Below are positions 10,301 to 17,328 of a DNA stretch of 52,395 bases, in pieces. Numbering within the stretch: the stretch's first letter is position 1; every line of letters starts with the position of its first letter. Below the pieces are notes generated by a model, which made no database searches, had not been told where the DNA came from, and worked only from the letters and a program-made list of their open reading frames with translations. The stretch spans positions 1 to 52,395 of the forward strand of contig DASRCB010000358.1 in the NCBI GenBank assembly GCA_035653295.1, written 5' to 3'. Source of the stretch: DASRCB01 sp035653295. GTDB taxonomy: Bacteria; Acidobacteriota; Terriglobia; Bryobacterales; Bryobacteraceae. The translations under genes and the position numbers were made by a program.

Positions 10301-10341
10301 AGGACGAGTATCGTGGGGGTCAGAAGGGCGGATTTGCGCAT
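7324..10341 (-). CDS. Large secreted VWFA-related acidobacterial domain protein
   Basis: I place the start at ATG 10341, giving 1005 residues, because the sequence from there is a clean signal peptide (MRKSALLTPTILVLVAAPVC, cleavage near residue 22). The open frame runs further upstream, but only through low-complexity Arg/Ser sequence. Residues about 35-70 (VTLDLIVRDKHGKAVRDLTPADLHVTDDG as a pattern) open the family; about 90-330 hold the VWA-like domain (FRLVFLLFDEMQRDAAKL, then GRKSVVYFSQGLTLSS). The middle is beta-rich, and the last 200 residues resemble an outer-membrane lipoprotein-like sheet that ends in a soluble strand. It lies 52 bases after the glycosyltransferase gene and 31 bases before the TonB-like gene, so it is probably part of the same operon. 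Confidence 0.85.
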   Translation of the reverse strand: MRKSALLTPTILVLVAAPVCFSQTRPASPPPQDAPIVANAEEVTLDLIVRDKHGKAVRDLTPADLHVTDDGKPVKITSLRLVEGLTHPASSAKSDLRNFRLVFLLFDEMQRDAAKLAGEAALEMIKTAAENNVYFAVLKVDHRLRLYQGFTTDRDAIRRAVEIASSGVKTQRGDDSDAARNALHSFASNGNAMQDLDRGNFSSLGTADRLMAQMLMQTIQDSERISRDEQARPSLAGLLALTTQAAKVPGRKSVVYFSQGLTLSSRTKDTLDTIVGLANRSNISVYAVDASGISTQAKNQAASLLAAQATQSSFSSFAGSSALSGVVAPHGGSTPSLNTVTPDQAKVFDTLEQAVTASNQIPLMHLSAATGGFYIGDTNDLRKPARQIMEQIETYYEASYAPNILQYDGRFRAISVKTTRPHLTVQARSGYYSLPPNAGPGVRPFETPMLAALMQPQLPADLAFRAAVLRFGKTPAGDLNSVTLEFPLRDAEFKPDPNAKLFGFHLCVLALVKNKSGEVLDKFSQDIPYQAALETEDRVRSGYYTFQRPFTEPPGDYILEAALMDRNSGKMGGQRIPFQIAEQDHGPVLSDVAVVRRLDPLPPRSDGTELFRYQNSKVVPDLSGAVGRDKKAVSVFFVVYPDPQIADKPSLELEVMRDGAPAGRVPMDLPPAAKDGRIPFMASIPADALGPGKYELVATVSQGKATAERSARFTLEGVELARATTPAAPVMGPKTMHAPQAPEPEIKDVPDIAFERKPLTITPVKNASTTPEQAELDRMIEGARKRAVDYADALPNFTCIEVTHRAVDPSGRKNWRHQDTISELLRYHDHLEQRNTLEVNGGRTSVSRSDMKGTISNGEFGSLLLAIFDPKVKAQLRWTETATLGTGAVQVFTFQVPRGRSRYMLVAGPNEAQIKVGCHGKVYIDAQTYGIRRIEMDADAIPADYPMRAAFISIDYDYVTIGDHDFLLPIAGEVDVRQGKRFLVRNQMEFRDYKRYGAESNIKFE

Positions 10342-10393
10342 GCGGGGGCCGGACAGCGACACTGCTGTCCATCCGTTAATTGTAATCCCGATT

Positions 10394-12721
10394 TCAGCGA
10401 TTCCAGGCGGCCGGCCGCTTTGCGTCCAGGATCGCTCGCCAGCTCTCGACCAGACGTGATGCGAGGATCGGGATGTTTTTTTCCGACTCGACGAACTGGC
10501 GTGCCCGCGTGGCCATCTCCGCCGCGGCGCCCGGGCCGGCGAAGATCTCCGCGATGGATCGCGCGAAGGCGTCGGGCGAATCGGCGAGGCGGCAGTATTC
10601 CCCGTCAACTTCCGCGAGGCCTTCGGCGCCGAGCCGCGTGGACACGACGGGGATCCCGGAGGCGAACGCTTCCAGCAGTTTTACGCGCACGCCGGAGCCG
10701 CTCAGGATGGGGCACACGAACACCGCATACCGCGCCAGGACATCGCGAACCTCAGGAACATAGCCGAGCACCTCTACGGTGGGCCCGCTGCCGGCCAGCC
10801 CGGGCGGCATTTCGGCGCCGGCCACGATCAGCCGAGCCTGCGAATCGAGCTTTTCCAGCCGCGGCATTACCGCGGCGAGGAACCACTCGAGCGCGCGCAC
10901 GTTCGGCGTGTGGCGGAAGCTGCCGAGAAAGAGCATCGTGTGCGGCTCGCGGCCGGCAAACGGGGTGAAGGGATAGCTCGCAACATCGATGCCGGCGCGC
11001 AGGTCCGGGTCGATGCGGCCCCGGAGCTTCGGAACGAACGACAGAAGATAATCGGCGTTCGCCTGACTGCAAACCTGCACCCGATCGAATTGTGGGAGCT
11101 TTGTCGACTCGAAGCGGAGCGCGCGCAGGTACTCGAACGCAGACTTCGGAAGCTTACCCGCGGCGGTGTGGCGCAGCCCGCGGCCGACCGACTGGAAATA
11201 CACATCGTGCTCGAAGAGCACACAGCCGATGCGCCGGGCCTCGATGCCGTACTGCGCCATGCTGGTGTATTCGAGCTGGATGATATCGATGCCGCGCTGA
11301 TAAATCTCGCGCTGCACTATCCACTGCAGATCGGCGTTCTCGATCTCGTGAACCGCGTGCGGCGTGATGGCGGTCAGCTCCCTGCGGCGATTCTCGGTGC
11401 GATCGAAATACGTGACTGATGCCGCGATGTTCTCCAGCTCGCGATGGCCGGCGCGTTCTTCGGGATAGTCGAGGATGATCAGCAGGTGCAGCTCGCAGGA
11501 GCGAGCGAGCGCGCGAACCATGTGATACATGAAGACGGCGCCGCCGTGCACGGGCGGGCACATGGGGTAAGGGGAGACGAAAAGCACGCGCAGACGCGCG
11601 GGCGGGGGCTGGTGCGCGGCGGTAAACCGGTCGTGAAACCAGCCGGCGCTGGGACGGCGGAAGGCCTCGGTGTCTGAAACGGCCACCAGATCGCGCGCGC
11701 GGGTCCGTGATCGCAGCGCCGCCGGGAGTTGCGCAAAGGCGCGCATTACCGCCCTACATCCGCTGAGGCGCGCGCCGCGGACCGCCGTAACGGCGAAATT
11801 CCGGGCCAGCCGGCGCCACTCGTGGATGTTCTTCCAGCAGAACAGAATCCGGTTCTTTCCGAGCACGCCGAAAATGTAGCGGTCGCTGAAGGTGCGGCCA
11901 ATGGTCCCGCGGTGCTCGTGCCATACAACGCTGCGCGGTTCGTAGAGCACCGCCCAGCCCCGTTTCCAGGCCATGAAGCCGAGGTCTGTATCTTCGAAAT
12001 AGAAGGGCGACAGCAGCTCATCGAAGCCGCCGAGCTCGAGGAATTTGCGTTTGTCGAATGCACTCGATCCGCCGCCCGGGTAAAAGCAGGGGAAGCGGCG
12101 CTCGATGAGCGGATCGTCGCGATGGCTCACCCACAGGCCGCCGTTGCGCCAGCGGCCTTCGGTCAATCCTGTTTCCTCGCGGCGCTTACCTGGATCGCTG
12201 AACAGGATCTGGCAGGCCACGGCGAACACGCGCGCATCGGCAAACGCCTCGAGCAGCGGCGGCAGAAAATCCGGCGCGACGCGCATATCGCTGTTCAGCA
12301 GGACGACGATGTCGTTGCGGGCCGCCTGAACACCGGCATTGGAGCCGCCGCCGAATCCGCGATTCGTGTCCAGCGCCAGCGCACGAACGGAAGGGAATTG
12401 CGAGCGCACGAACTCCGCGCTGCCGTCGGTGGATCCGTTGTCCACGACGATAATCTCATTGCGATCGTTGCCCACCGTGGCGGCGATTACCGACGGCAGA
12501 TACTTCGACAGCAGATCGCGTCCGTTCCAGTTGGGGATGACGATGCTGGCGCCGGCCGTGTCCGGCGCGACCGGCTCTGGAAGAGGTTCCCGGCGCCGCG
12601 CCGCCGCAAGCAGGTCGGCAACGGCGATCGCCGCTGCCGCGAAGGCGAGTAAGAGCAATGTGAAGAGCAGCAGCGGCAGCGCGGCGATCAGGCGGGCGAG
12701 CCCTCGAATGGTGCGCTTCAC
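10394..12721 (-). CDS. Fusion glycosyltransferase: membrane-anchored GT2 domain plus GT4 domain
   Basis: The protein has 775 residues. Residues about 8-38 form a hydrophobic helix. From about 55 to 290 there is a GT-A family 2 transferase: ASIVIPNWNGRD, EIIVVDNGSTDGS, the NSDM acceptor/metal motif and the FYFEDTDLGF (ED) motif. From about 378 to 770 there is a GT-B family 4 transferase: LRVLFVSPYPMCPPVHGGAV at its start, TMLFLGSFRHTPN in the middle, and the donor-binding stretch CPILSGSGVRVKLLEAFASGIPVVST. The two domains probably add successive sugars to one polysaccharide. The ATG overlaps the methyltransferase stop by 4 bases. The context with a Wzt-type exporter points to a surface polysaccharide. 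Confidence 0.88.
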   Translation of the reverse strand: MKRTIRGLARLIAALPLLLFTLLLLAFAAAAIAVADLLAAARRREPLPEPVAPDTAGASIVIPNWNGRDLLSKYLPSVIAATVGNDRNEIIVVDNGSTDGSAEFVRSQFPSVRALALDTNRGFGGGSNAGVQAARNDIVVLLNSDMRVAPDFLPPLLEAFADARVFAVACQILFSDPGKRREETGLTEGRWRNGGLWVSHRDDPLIERRFPCFYPGGGSSAFDKRKFLELGGFDELLSPFYFEDTDLGFMAWKRGWAVLYEPRSVVWHEHRGTIGRTFSDRYIFGVLGKNRILFCWKNIHEWRRLARNFAVTAVRGARLSGCRAVMRAFAQLPAALRSRTRARDLVAVSDTEAFRRPSAGWFHDRFTAAHQPPPARLRVLFVSPYPMCPPVHGGAVFMYHMVRALARSCELHLLIILDYPEERAGHRELENIAASVTYFDRTENRRRELTAITPHAVHEIENADLQWIVQREIYQRGIDIIQLEYTSMAQYGIEARRIGCVLFEHDVYFQSVGRGLRHTAAGKLPKSAFEYLRALRFESTKLPQFDRVQVCSQANADYLLSFVPKLRGRIDPDLRAGIDVASYPFTPFAGREPHTMLFLGSFRHTPNVRALEWFLAAVMPRLEKLDSQARLIVAGAEMPPGLAGSGPTVEVLGYVPEVRDVLARYAVFVCPILSGSGVRVKLLEAFASGIPVVSTRLGAEGLAEVDGEYCRLADSPDAFARSIAEIFAGPGAAAEMATRARQFVESEKNIPILASRLVESWRAILDAKRPAAWNR

Positions 12722-13845
12722 CCGGCCGGCTTCTCGAGCAAGGGAATTACCGGACCCACGCGCAGCTTACGCCCGACGCGGTGCCAGCGCGACGCCGCCA
12801 CAGCCGCAAGCTGGCGCTCCGTTTCACGAAGCTGCGTGTCCAGGCGCTGAGCCCACGCGCTCCGCTCCACCACCGTCGTTTCCGCCGCGGTCAGCAGATC
12901 GCCACATTGTTTCAGTTCCTCGATGGTCCGCTCGAGGTCGGCCTGAATACTTTGCGCCCATTCTGTTCTGCTTCGATTTTCGGCTTCCAGCTCATCGATC
13001 TGCCTGCGGGCGGTCTGCTGCTCGGCGGCGAGTTCGTCCTGAAGCTCCACGATGCGGCCTTCGGCGGCCTGAAGGCGATCGCGCACCGCTGTCAGCCAAT
13101 TGTCCAGCTTGGAGATGTGCAGCTCGCGCTCGCGCAGCAGGTTGGCCGCGCGCGGGACATATATAAAGGATTCGGGTGGAGGAAGCTCGGTTCGCGAGCA
13201 CATGCCGATAAAGAAGTGGGCGTCCTCGACCGCGGCTTCGCTGCCGTCGACGCGTCCAACGGCGGCCCCGACTTCTCCCGGGCGATAAATACCGAAGCAC
13301 TCGCAGCGATTCTGCACGACCACCGCGATATGCGGGAAGACGCTGCGCAGTTCCGTTTCGAACTCCGCCAGATCCAGTTCGCGAATATGCCACGGGTTCT
13401 CGCCGGCCTCGCCGCGCGAGTCTGTGTAATAGGTTTTGTTAGGCGTGGATACGAGCAGGAGACCACCGAAGGTCAGAACGCGTGAGCACTCCCGCAGGAA
13501 CCGGCCCTGATCGGGCAGATGCTCGATGACCTCGAACGAGACCACGAGGTCGAATATGCCGTCGCGAAACGGAAGGCCCGCGCAGGATCCGGCGGCCCAG
13601 CGACAGCGGGCATTCGGGTACTCGCGAGCGGCCCACTGGACTGCCTGAGGATCGATGTCGATGCCCACAACCGATGCCGCCGTGGCGGCGATTTCGGCGC
13701 TCCCGTAGCCGGTCCCGCAGCCCGCGTCGAGCACGCGCCGGCCGGCGGCGAATCGGCTCGCCCACGCATATCGGGAGAAGTGCTCGTTCCACAGGTCCGT
13801 GTTCACCTGACCGGGTATGACGCGCTCGCCGGTGAACTCAAGCAA
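12718..13845 (-). CDS. SAM-dependent methyltransferase with long C-terminal coiled coil (possible chain-terminating enzyme)
   Basis: The chosen start is TTG 13845, giving 375 residues beginning with the LEFTGERVIPG motif common at the N-terminus of this group. The open frame continues upstream, but only inside the wzt gene. Class I methyltransferase motifs: RRVLDAGCGTGYG (residues 37-48), VVGIDIDPQAV, and LVVSFEVIEHLPD. From about residue 235 to 350 the protein is a continuous coiled coil, with a repeated WAQ unit whose Trp residues (296 and 331) are 35 residues, or five heptads, apart. The tail is basic (RWHRVGRKLRV). It overlaps wzt by 8 bases and the glycosyltransferase by 4. In E. coli O9a, WbdD couples chain-end methylation to a coiled-coil ruler. 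The same combination is seen here without a kinase domain; this role is inferred. Confidence 0.8.
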   Translation of the reverse strand: MLEFTGERVIPGQVNTDLWNEHFSRYAWASRFAAGRRVLDAGCGTGYGSAEIAATAASVVGIDIDPQAVQWAAREYPNARCRWAAGSCAGLPFRDGIFDLVVSFEVIEHLPDQGRFLRECSRVLTFGGLLLVSTPNKTYYTDSRGEAGENPWHIRELDLAEFETELRSVFPHIAVVVQNRCECFGIYRPGEVGAAVGRVDGSEAAVEDAHFFIGMCSRTELPPPESFIYVPRAANLLRERELHISKLDNWLTAVRDRLQAAEGRIVELQDELAAEQQTARRQIDELEAENRSRTEWAQSIQADLERTIEELKQCGDLLTAAETTVVERSAWAQRLDTQLRETERQLAAVAASRWHRVGRKLRVGPVIPLLEKPAG

Positions 13846-15109
13846 CGGAAGACTCCACGGCGTGCGCGCGCCGGGGCTGCCACTCCGGCAGCGTGCGGTC
13901 GAGCTCGATACGGCATGGCAAATGGATTTGCCCGTACACCTCGCGCTCGCCCCGGGTGACCTCGAGCGTGATGGCGTTGTCCACGTGGTCGCAAACGCGA
14001 TCGCCGTCATGAATGAATGGCGAGAACGAGAACGAGGTGGGACAGAGTTCTGGCGTCTGCATCCGAAATTCGACGGTGAGCGGTGCTCCGGGTTCGAGCG
14101 GGCCCAGCGCGACATTCTCCCGCTGCGTGTCTGTGCCGGCAAAGTCGATGCCCAGATGGTTACGAATCAGGAATCCGACCACTGGGCGCGCGATTCGCTC
14201 CCTGGCGATTGCGGCGATCCTCACCGTCATTCGTTGCGATGGAAGCAACAGCGGCAGATGCCGGCCGGCATCGTCCACCACGGACATGCCGGTAATCGCC
14301 GCGCGCGCATCGCCACAGCGATGGTCGATATTGAGCAGCCGGTCGCCGGACGCGTCGGTGTGGACCGCGGCATTGCTCCTTTCGGTGGCGCCAATGTATC
14401 GCAACACCACGTCTCCCGGGGCGCCGATTTCGCGGATACGGCCGTGCTCCAGCCAGATGGCGCGGTCGCCGAGGGCTTCCACGTCCGCCATGGAATGCGA
14501 CACAAACAGTATGGTCACGCCCGCGCGGCGCATCTCGTTCACGCGGCGCAGGCAGCGCTGGCGGAAATACGCGTCGCCAACGGAAAGCGCTTCGTCCACC
14601 AGCAGAATCTCAGGCTCGACGTGGATGGCGACGGCGAACGCGAGGCGCACCACCATTCCGCTCGACCATGTACGCACCGGGCGCTCCATGAAGTCGCCGA
14701 GTTCGGCGAAATCGGCGATGTCCTGAAAGCGGCGTTCCATCTCTCGGCCGGAGAAGCCGTGGATGGCCGCGTTCAGGAAGACATTCTCTCTGCCGGTGTA
14801 ATCGGGATTGAAGCCTGCGCCGAGCTCCAGCAGGGCGGACACGCGGCCGCGAACGATGGCCTGACCGGCGGAGGGCTGGAGGATGCCGGCGACGATCTGC
14901 AGCAGGGTGCTCTTGCCCGCGCCGTTCTCGCCGACGATGCATATGGTCTCGCCGGGAGCGACTTCGAAACTAACATTGGAGAGAGCGGTGAAGAGGCGGC
15001 GCGACGCGAAGCGGTGAAGCCCGGCGAGTTCTTTCAGCCGATCCGCGGCGGATCCATAGACAGGGTACGTCTTCGAGACACTATGGAATTCAACGACGCT
15101 TTGCGGCAC
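13838..15109 (-). CDS. wzt: Polysaccharide-export ABC transporter ATPase with C-terminal sugar-binding domain (Wzt type)
   Basis: The protein has 423 residues with a GTG start at 15109. The ATPase domain (1-240) has Walker A GENGAGKST at 60-68, the signature WSSGM in place of the usual YSSGM, Walker B EILLVDEALSVGD and the switch His in FVSHSM. The LLELGAGFNPDYTGRENV stretch is typical of the teichoic acid/O-antigen exporter group. After residue 250 there is a Wzt_C-like beta-sandwich (VVDDAGRHLPLL, VGFLIRNHLGIDFAGTDT), which in E. coli O9a Wzt binds the methylated end of the chain. The matching permease (Wzm) is not next to it and must lie elsewhere. First gene of the long minus-strand operon, with a good promoter directly upstream. 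Confidence 0.9.
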   Translation of the reverse strand: MPQSVVEFHSVSKTYPVYGSAADRLKELAGLHRFASRRLFTALSNVSFEVAPGETICIVGENGAGKSTLLQIVAGILQPSAGQAIVRGRVSALLELGAGFNPDYTGRENVFLNAAIHGFSGREMERRFQDIADFAELGDFMERPVRTWSSGMVVRLAFAVAIHVEPEILLVDEALSVGDAYFRQRCLRRVNEMRRAGVTILFVSHSMADVEALGDRAIWLEHGRIREIGAPGDVVLRYIGATERSNAAVHTDASGDRLLNIDHRCGDARAAITGMSVVDDAGRHLPLLLPSQRMTVRIAAIARERIARPVVGFLIRNHLGIDFAGTDTQRENVALGPLEPGAPLTVEFRMQTPELCPTSFSFSPFIHDGDRVCDHVDNAITLEVTRGEREVYGQIHLPCRIELDRTLPEWQPRRAHAVESSVA

Positions 15110-15116
15110 TTACCTG

Positions 15117-15145
15117 AATTTACGGGAGGGGAAAACGGCTGTCAA
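15117..15145 (-). promoter_or_regulatory. Sigma-70-type promoter in front of wzt
   Basis: On the minus strand, TTGACA (15145-15140) is followed after exactly 17 bases by TAAATT (15122-15117). Transcription would begin about 7 bases further on, near 15110, one base before the GTG start codon of wzt. The message would then be leaderless or nearly so. The only Shine-Dalgarno-like bases (AGG) fall inside this region. Confidence 0.55.
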
Positions 15146-15447
15146 ATGCGGGTCAGGGCGAACGCCAACTCCGTGGCGCCGAGTACTGAAGGCGTATTCG
15201 TAGCAGCGAGGCGCTGCCGATCCTCGGCGATTGTACGCCGTAATCCGGTTAGCCTTAGCACCCGGTACAACGGAAGTCGGTATCCGCCCTGAATAGCTGG
15301 TCGTTGTCTATAGGACTTCCTCCTAAGCTCGAGACCGCTGTACCGACCATTCCGGTACCGTTCTCACCCATTAAATTAAGCCCAATGCGGGCATTCGGTC
15401 AATAGTCTTAATGGGGAGTTTTTACGGAAAATCAGAATTTGTGGAAT
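15146..15447. other. Non-coding, hairpin-rich stretch between wzt and the tRNA
   Basis: No convincing reading frame is present. On the plus strand there are hairpins GCAGCG-AGG-CGCTGC and the adjoining GCCGA-TCC-TCGGC (about 15203-15229). TTGTAC at 15231-15236 pairs with GTACAA at 15265-15270, extended by CGG (15247-15249) with CCG (15262-15264). ACAACG at 15267-15272 matches CGTTGT at 15302-15307, and GGAAGTC at 15272-15278 matches GACTTCC at 15314-15320, so these two helices would interlock. GCCC-AATGC-GGGC at 15380-15392 may terminate the tRNA transcript, since an AT-rich tract follows on the minus strand. The stretch could hold a structured RNA or leader. No known riboswitch class was recognised. 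Confidence 0.4.
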
Positions 15448-15524
15448 TGGTGCCGGCGGCAGGACTCGAACCTGCGACCTGCGGATTATGAGACCGCCGC
15501 TCTAACCACCTGAGCTACACCGGC
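15448..15524 (-). tRNA. tRNA with CAU anticodon (tRNA-Met, elongator type; tRNA-Ile2 not excluded)
   Basis: The minus strand folds as a cloverleaf. The acceptor arm GCCGGTG pairs with CGCCGGC (one G-U pair), position 8 is T, the D arm has TAGCTCAGGTGGTTAGAGC, the anticodon stem is GCGGT/TCCGC around loop CTCATAA with anticodon CAT, and the T arm carries GGTTCGAGTCC. The discriminator is A, and the CCA end is encoded (15450-15448). The top pair of the anticodon stem is a U-U mismatch. The loop CTCATAA occurs in both elongator tRNA-Met and the lysidine-modified tRNA-Ile, so the amino acid is not fully certain. The first acceptor base pair is G-C, so it is not an initiator. Confidence 0.93.
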
Positions 15525-15552
15525 GTTATTTGCAGCGTACCACGGCCCGAGA

Positions 15553-16491
15553 TCACGCCTCGCGGGTGATCAGAAGGTAGATGCGCTGGAGGTCGTCCTG
15601 CGAATAGTATTCAATTTCGATACGACCACGGCTCGAATTAGCCTCGACAATACGCACCCGCGTTCCCAGGGTGTGCTCGAGCGTGGTTGCGGCGGCACGC
15701 ACGTTCGCATCTTGCTTCGGTTCCGCGGCAGGTTCAGCGACGGCGGGCTCAGATGTGCGCTTACTTACAATTCGCTCGAGCTGACGCACTGAGTAGCCCT
15801 GCGCCGCCGCGCGGTTCGCGACGGCTCGCAGCTGCTCGCGATCCTCAATCGCCAGAAGGGCCCGTGCGTGACCCATGGAGAGCCGGCGCTCCGCGACAAG
15901 AAGCTGAACATCTTCTGGTAGCTTAAGGAGCCGCAGGAGATTCGTCACGGTGCTTCGGTCCTTGCCGGTGCGGTCCGCAATCTCCTCGTGCGAGAGATTG
16001 AGTTGATGCCGCAGCTTCATCATTGCTTCGGCGGTCTCAATTGGATTGAGGTCCTCGCGCTGGATGTTCTCGACGAGCGCGTGCAGGAGAAGCTTGTCGG
16101 CCTGCGTGTCGCTTACAACCACGGGAACTTCGCTGAGACCAGCGAGGTTTGCGGCGCGAAGGCGGCGCTCGCCGGCGATGAGCTGGTAGTGTCCGTCGTG
16201 GAGGGGTTGAACGATCAGAGGCTGAATGATGCCGTTCTCGCGAATCGACGCGGCCAGCTCAGCGAGCCCGCGTTCGTCGAACGTGACACGAGGCTGTAAA
16301 GGGTTCGGCCGGATATTTTCGATCGCGACCAGCCGCGCGTGCCCTTCGCTGGGAGCGGGGGTCGCCGGTGCCGTCTCCTCTCGCGCTGGCGCAGGCGCCG
16401 CCGCGGCTTCCGGCGTCGCGGGGTTCGTCTGGCGCTGGGGCAGCAGCGCTGAAAGTCCTTTACCGAGAGCTCGCCGCTTGTCTGCGTTCAT
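15553..16491 (-). CDS. parB: Chromosome-partitioning protein ParB
   Basis: The protein has 312 residues, starting at ATG 16491 with MNADKRRALGKGLSALLPQ, the usual ParB beginning. The frame is open further upstream, but that part only overlaps parA. After an Ala/Pro linker the ParB/Spo0J core begins: NPLQPR, ENGIIQPLIVQ, the GERRLRAA box of the CTPase pocket, LLHALVENIQREDLNPIE, then the helix-turn-helix LSHEEIADRTGKDRSTVTNLLRLLKL, and a C-terminal dimerisation part ending YLLITREA. It binds parS, slides on DNA as a CTP-dependent clamp and works with ParA in origin segregation. The first 32 bases overlap the end of parA. Two parS sites lie just upstream of parA. Confidence 0.95.
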   Translation of the reverse strand: MNADKRRALGKGLSALLPQRQTNPATPEAAAAPAPAREETAPATPAPSEGHARLVAIENIRPNPLQPRVTFDERGLAELAASIRENGIIQPLIVQPLHDGHYQLIAGERRLRAANLAGLSEVPVVVSDTQADKLLLHALVENIQREDLNPIETAEAMMKLRHQLNLSHEEIADRTGKDRSTVTNLLRLLKLPEDVQLLVAERRLSMGHARALLAIEDREQLRAVANRAAAQGYSVRQLERIVSKRTSEPAVAEPAAEPKQDANVRAAATTLEHTLGTRVRIVEANSSRGRIEIEYYSQDDLQRIYLLITREA

Positions 16492-17245
16492 TTGCGAGAA
16501 TCTCCTTCGCCAGCTGGATGTATGCCTCAGCGCCTTTCGAGCGCACGTCATACGAGATCATCGGTTTACCGAAGCTTGGCGCCTCGGCAAGGCGGACGCT
16601 GCGGGGTATGACCGTCTTAAAAACGTCTTCGCCAAAGAACTCCCGCAGATCCTGCGCCACTTGGCGCATGAGGATGGTGCGCTCATCATACATGGTCAGG
16701 AGGACGCCCTCGATAGCGAGAGTTGTGCCAAATGAGGCTTTCACGCGATCGATTGTGTCGAGCAGCTGCGAAACACCCTCCAGCGCGAAGAACTCACACT
16801 GGATGGGGATCAGGACGGCGTCCGCGGCGACAAGCGCGTTGAGGGTGAGCAGGTCGAGGGCTGGCGGGCAGTCGATCAGGATGAAGCGGAAGTCTTTCCG
16901 GAGCGGGTCGAGACGCTTTTGCAGGCGCGACTCGCGGTCGGCTGTGTCGATCAGTTCGAGGTTTGCGCCGACGAGATTTCTGTCCGCCGGGATGATGCTC
17001 AGTCCGTCGAACTCCGTCGCAATCACGGCGTCCGATGCCGGGCGATCCGAAACCAGCACGTCGTAGATCGTCGGCTTACCGTCGTTCTTCGCGATGCCCA
17101 GACCTGTTGTCGCGTTGCCCTGAGGATCGGAATCGACCAGAAGCACGGGGACATCATTGGCCGCCAGGGATGCCGCGAGATTGATTGCAGTTGTGGTCTT
17201 GCCAACGCCGCCTTTTTGATTGGCGACTGCCAGGATCTTGCTCAC
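16460..17245 (-). CDS. parA: Chromosome-partitioning ATPase ParA (Soj)
   Basis: The protein has 261 residues. It has the deviant Walker A motif KGGVGKTT (residues 11-18), VLLVDSDPQGNATTG, the Walker B-like FILIDCPPALDLL and a C-terminal part with SFGKPMISYDVRSKGAEAYI, all matching ParA/Soj. It is a DNA-binding ATPase that forms the gradient followed by ParB-parS complexes. The length is typical for chromosomal Soj without an extra DNA-binding N-terminus, which argues against a plasmid origin. It lies in the conserved order mnmG-rsmG-parA-parB, on one strand, with parS in the gap before it. Confidence 0.96.
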   Translation of the reverse strand: MSKILAVANQKGGVGKTTTAINLAASLAANDVPVLLVDSDPQGNATTGLGIAKNDGKPTIYDVLVSDRPASDAVIATEFDGLSIIPADRNLVGANLELIDTADRESRLQKRLDPLRKDFRFILIDCPPALDLLTLNALVAADAVLIPIQCEFFALEGVSQLLDTIDRVKASFGTTLAIEGVLLTMYDERTILMRQVAQDLREFFGEDVFKTVIPRSVRLAEAPSFGKPMISYDVRSKGAEAYIQLAKEILANERRQAASSR

Positions 17246-17282
17246 TTGTGCACCGAAAGAGTGAGGATATCATGGCGGCGCG

Positions 17283-17298
17283 TGTTCCACGTGGAACC
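17283..17298. promoter_or_regulatory. parS site 1
   Basis: The sequence TGTTCCACGTGGAACC is a near-perfect palindrome, differing from the Bacillus parS consensus (TGTTTCACGTGAAACA) only by the C-G arm positions and the last base. It lies in the 83-base gap between parA and rsmG and would be bound by ParB. A second site lies 49 bases away. Confidence 0.88.
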
Positions 17299-17328
17299 TA
17301 AGGCCTATGTTCCAGGCCGGCCGAAAGT

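Noticed and set aside
10342..10608. Upstream extension of the large VWFA protein
   Set aside because: The extension is Arg/Ser-rich, overlaps the glycosyltransferase gene, and precedes a clear signal peptide that must be at the N-terminus.
13846..14142. Upstream extension of the methyltransferase
   Set aside because: It overlaps wzt and reads as a shadow; the family begins at LEFTGERVIPG.
13817..15292. 491-codon open frame on the plus strand
   Set aside because: It is antisense to wzt, whose ABC motifs are unmistakable.
15272..15320. RNase P RNA (because of a GGAAGTCC-like stretch in the non-coding region)
   Set aside because: The surrounding conserved RNase P regions (such as ACAGAA) are absent and the region is too short.
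17246..17328. Replication origin next to parA
   Set aside because: The gene order would fit, but I saw no DnaA boxes (TTATCCACA) or AT-rich unwinding region here, and dnaA/dnaN are not in the window.
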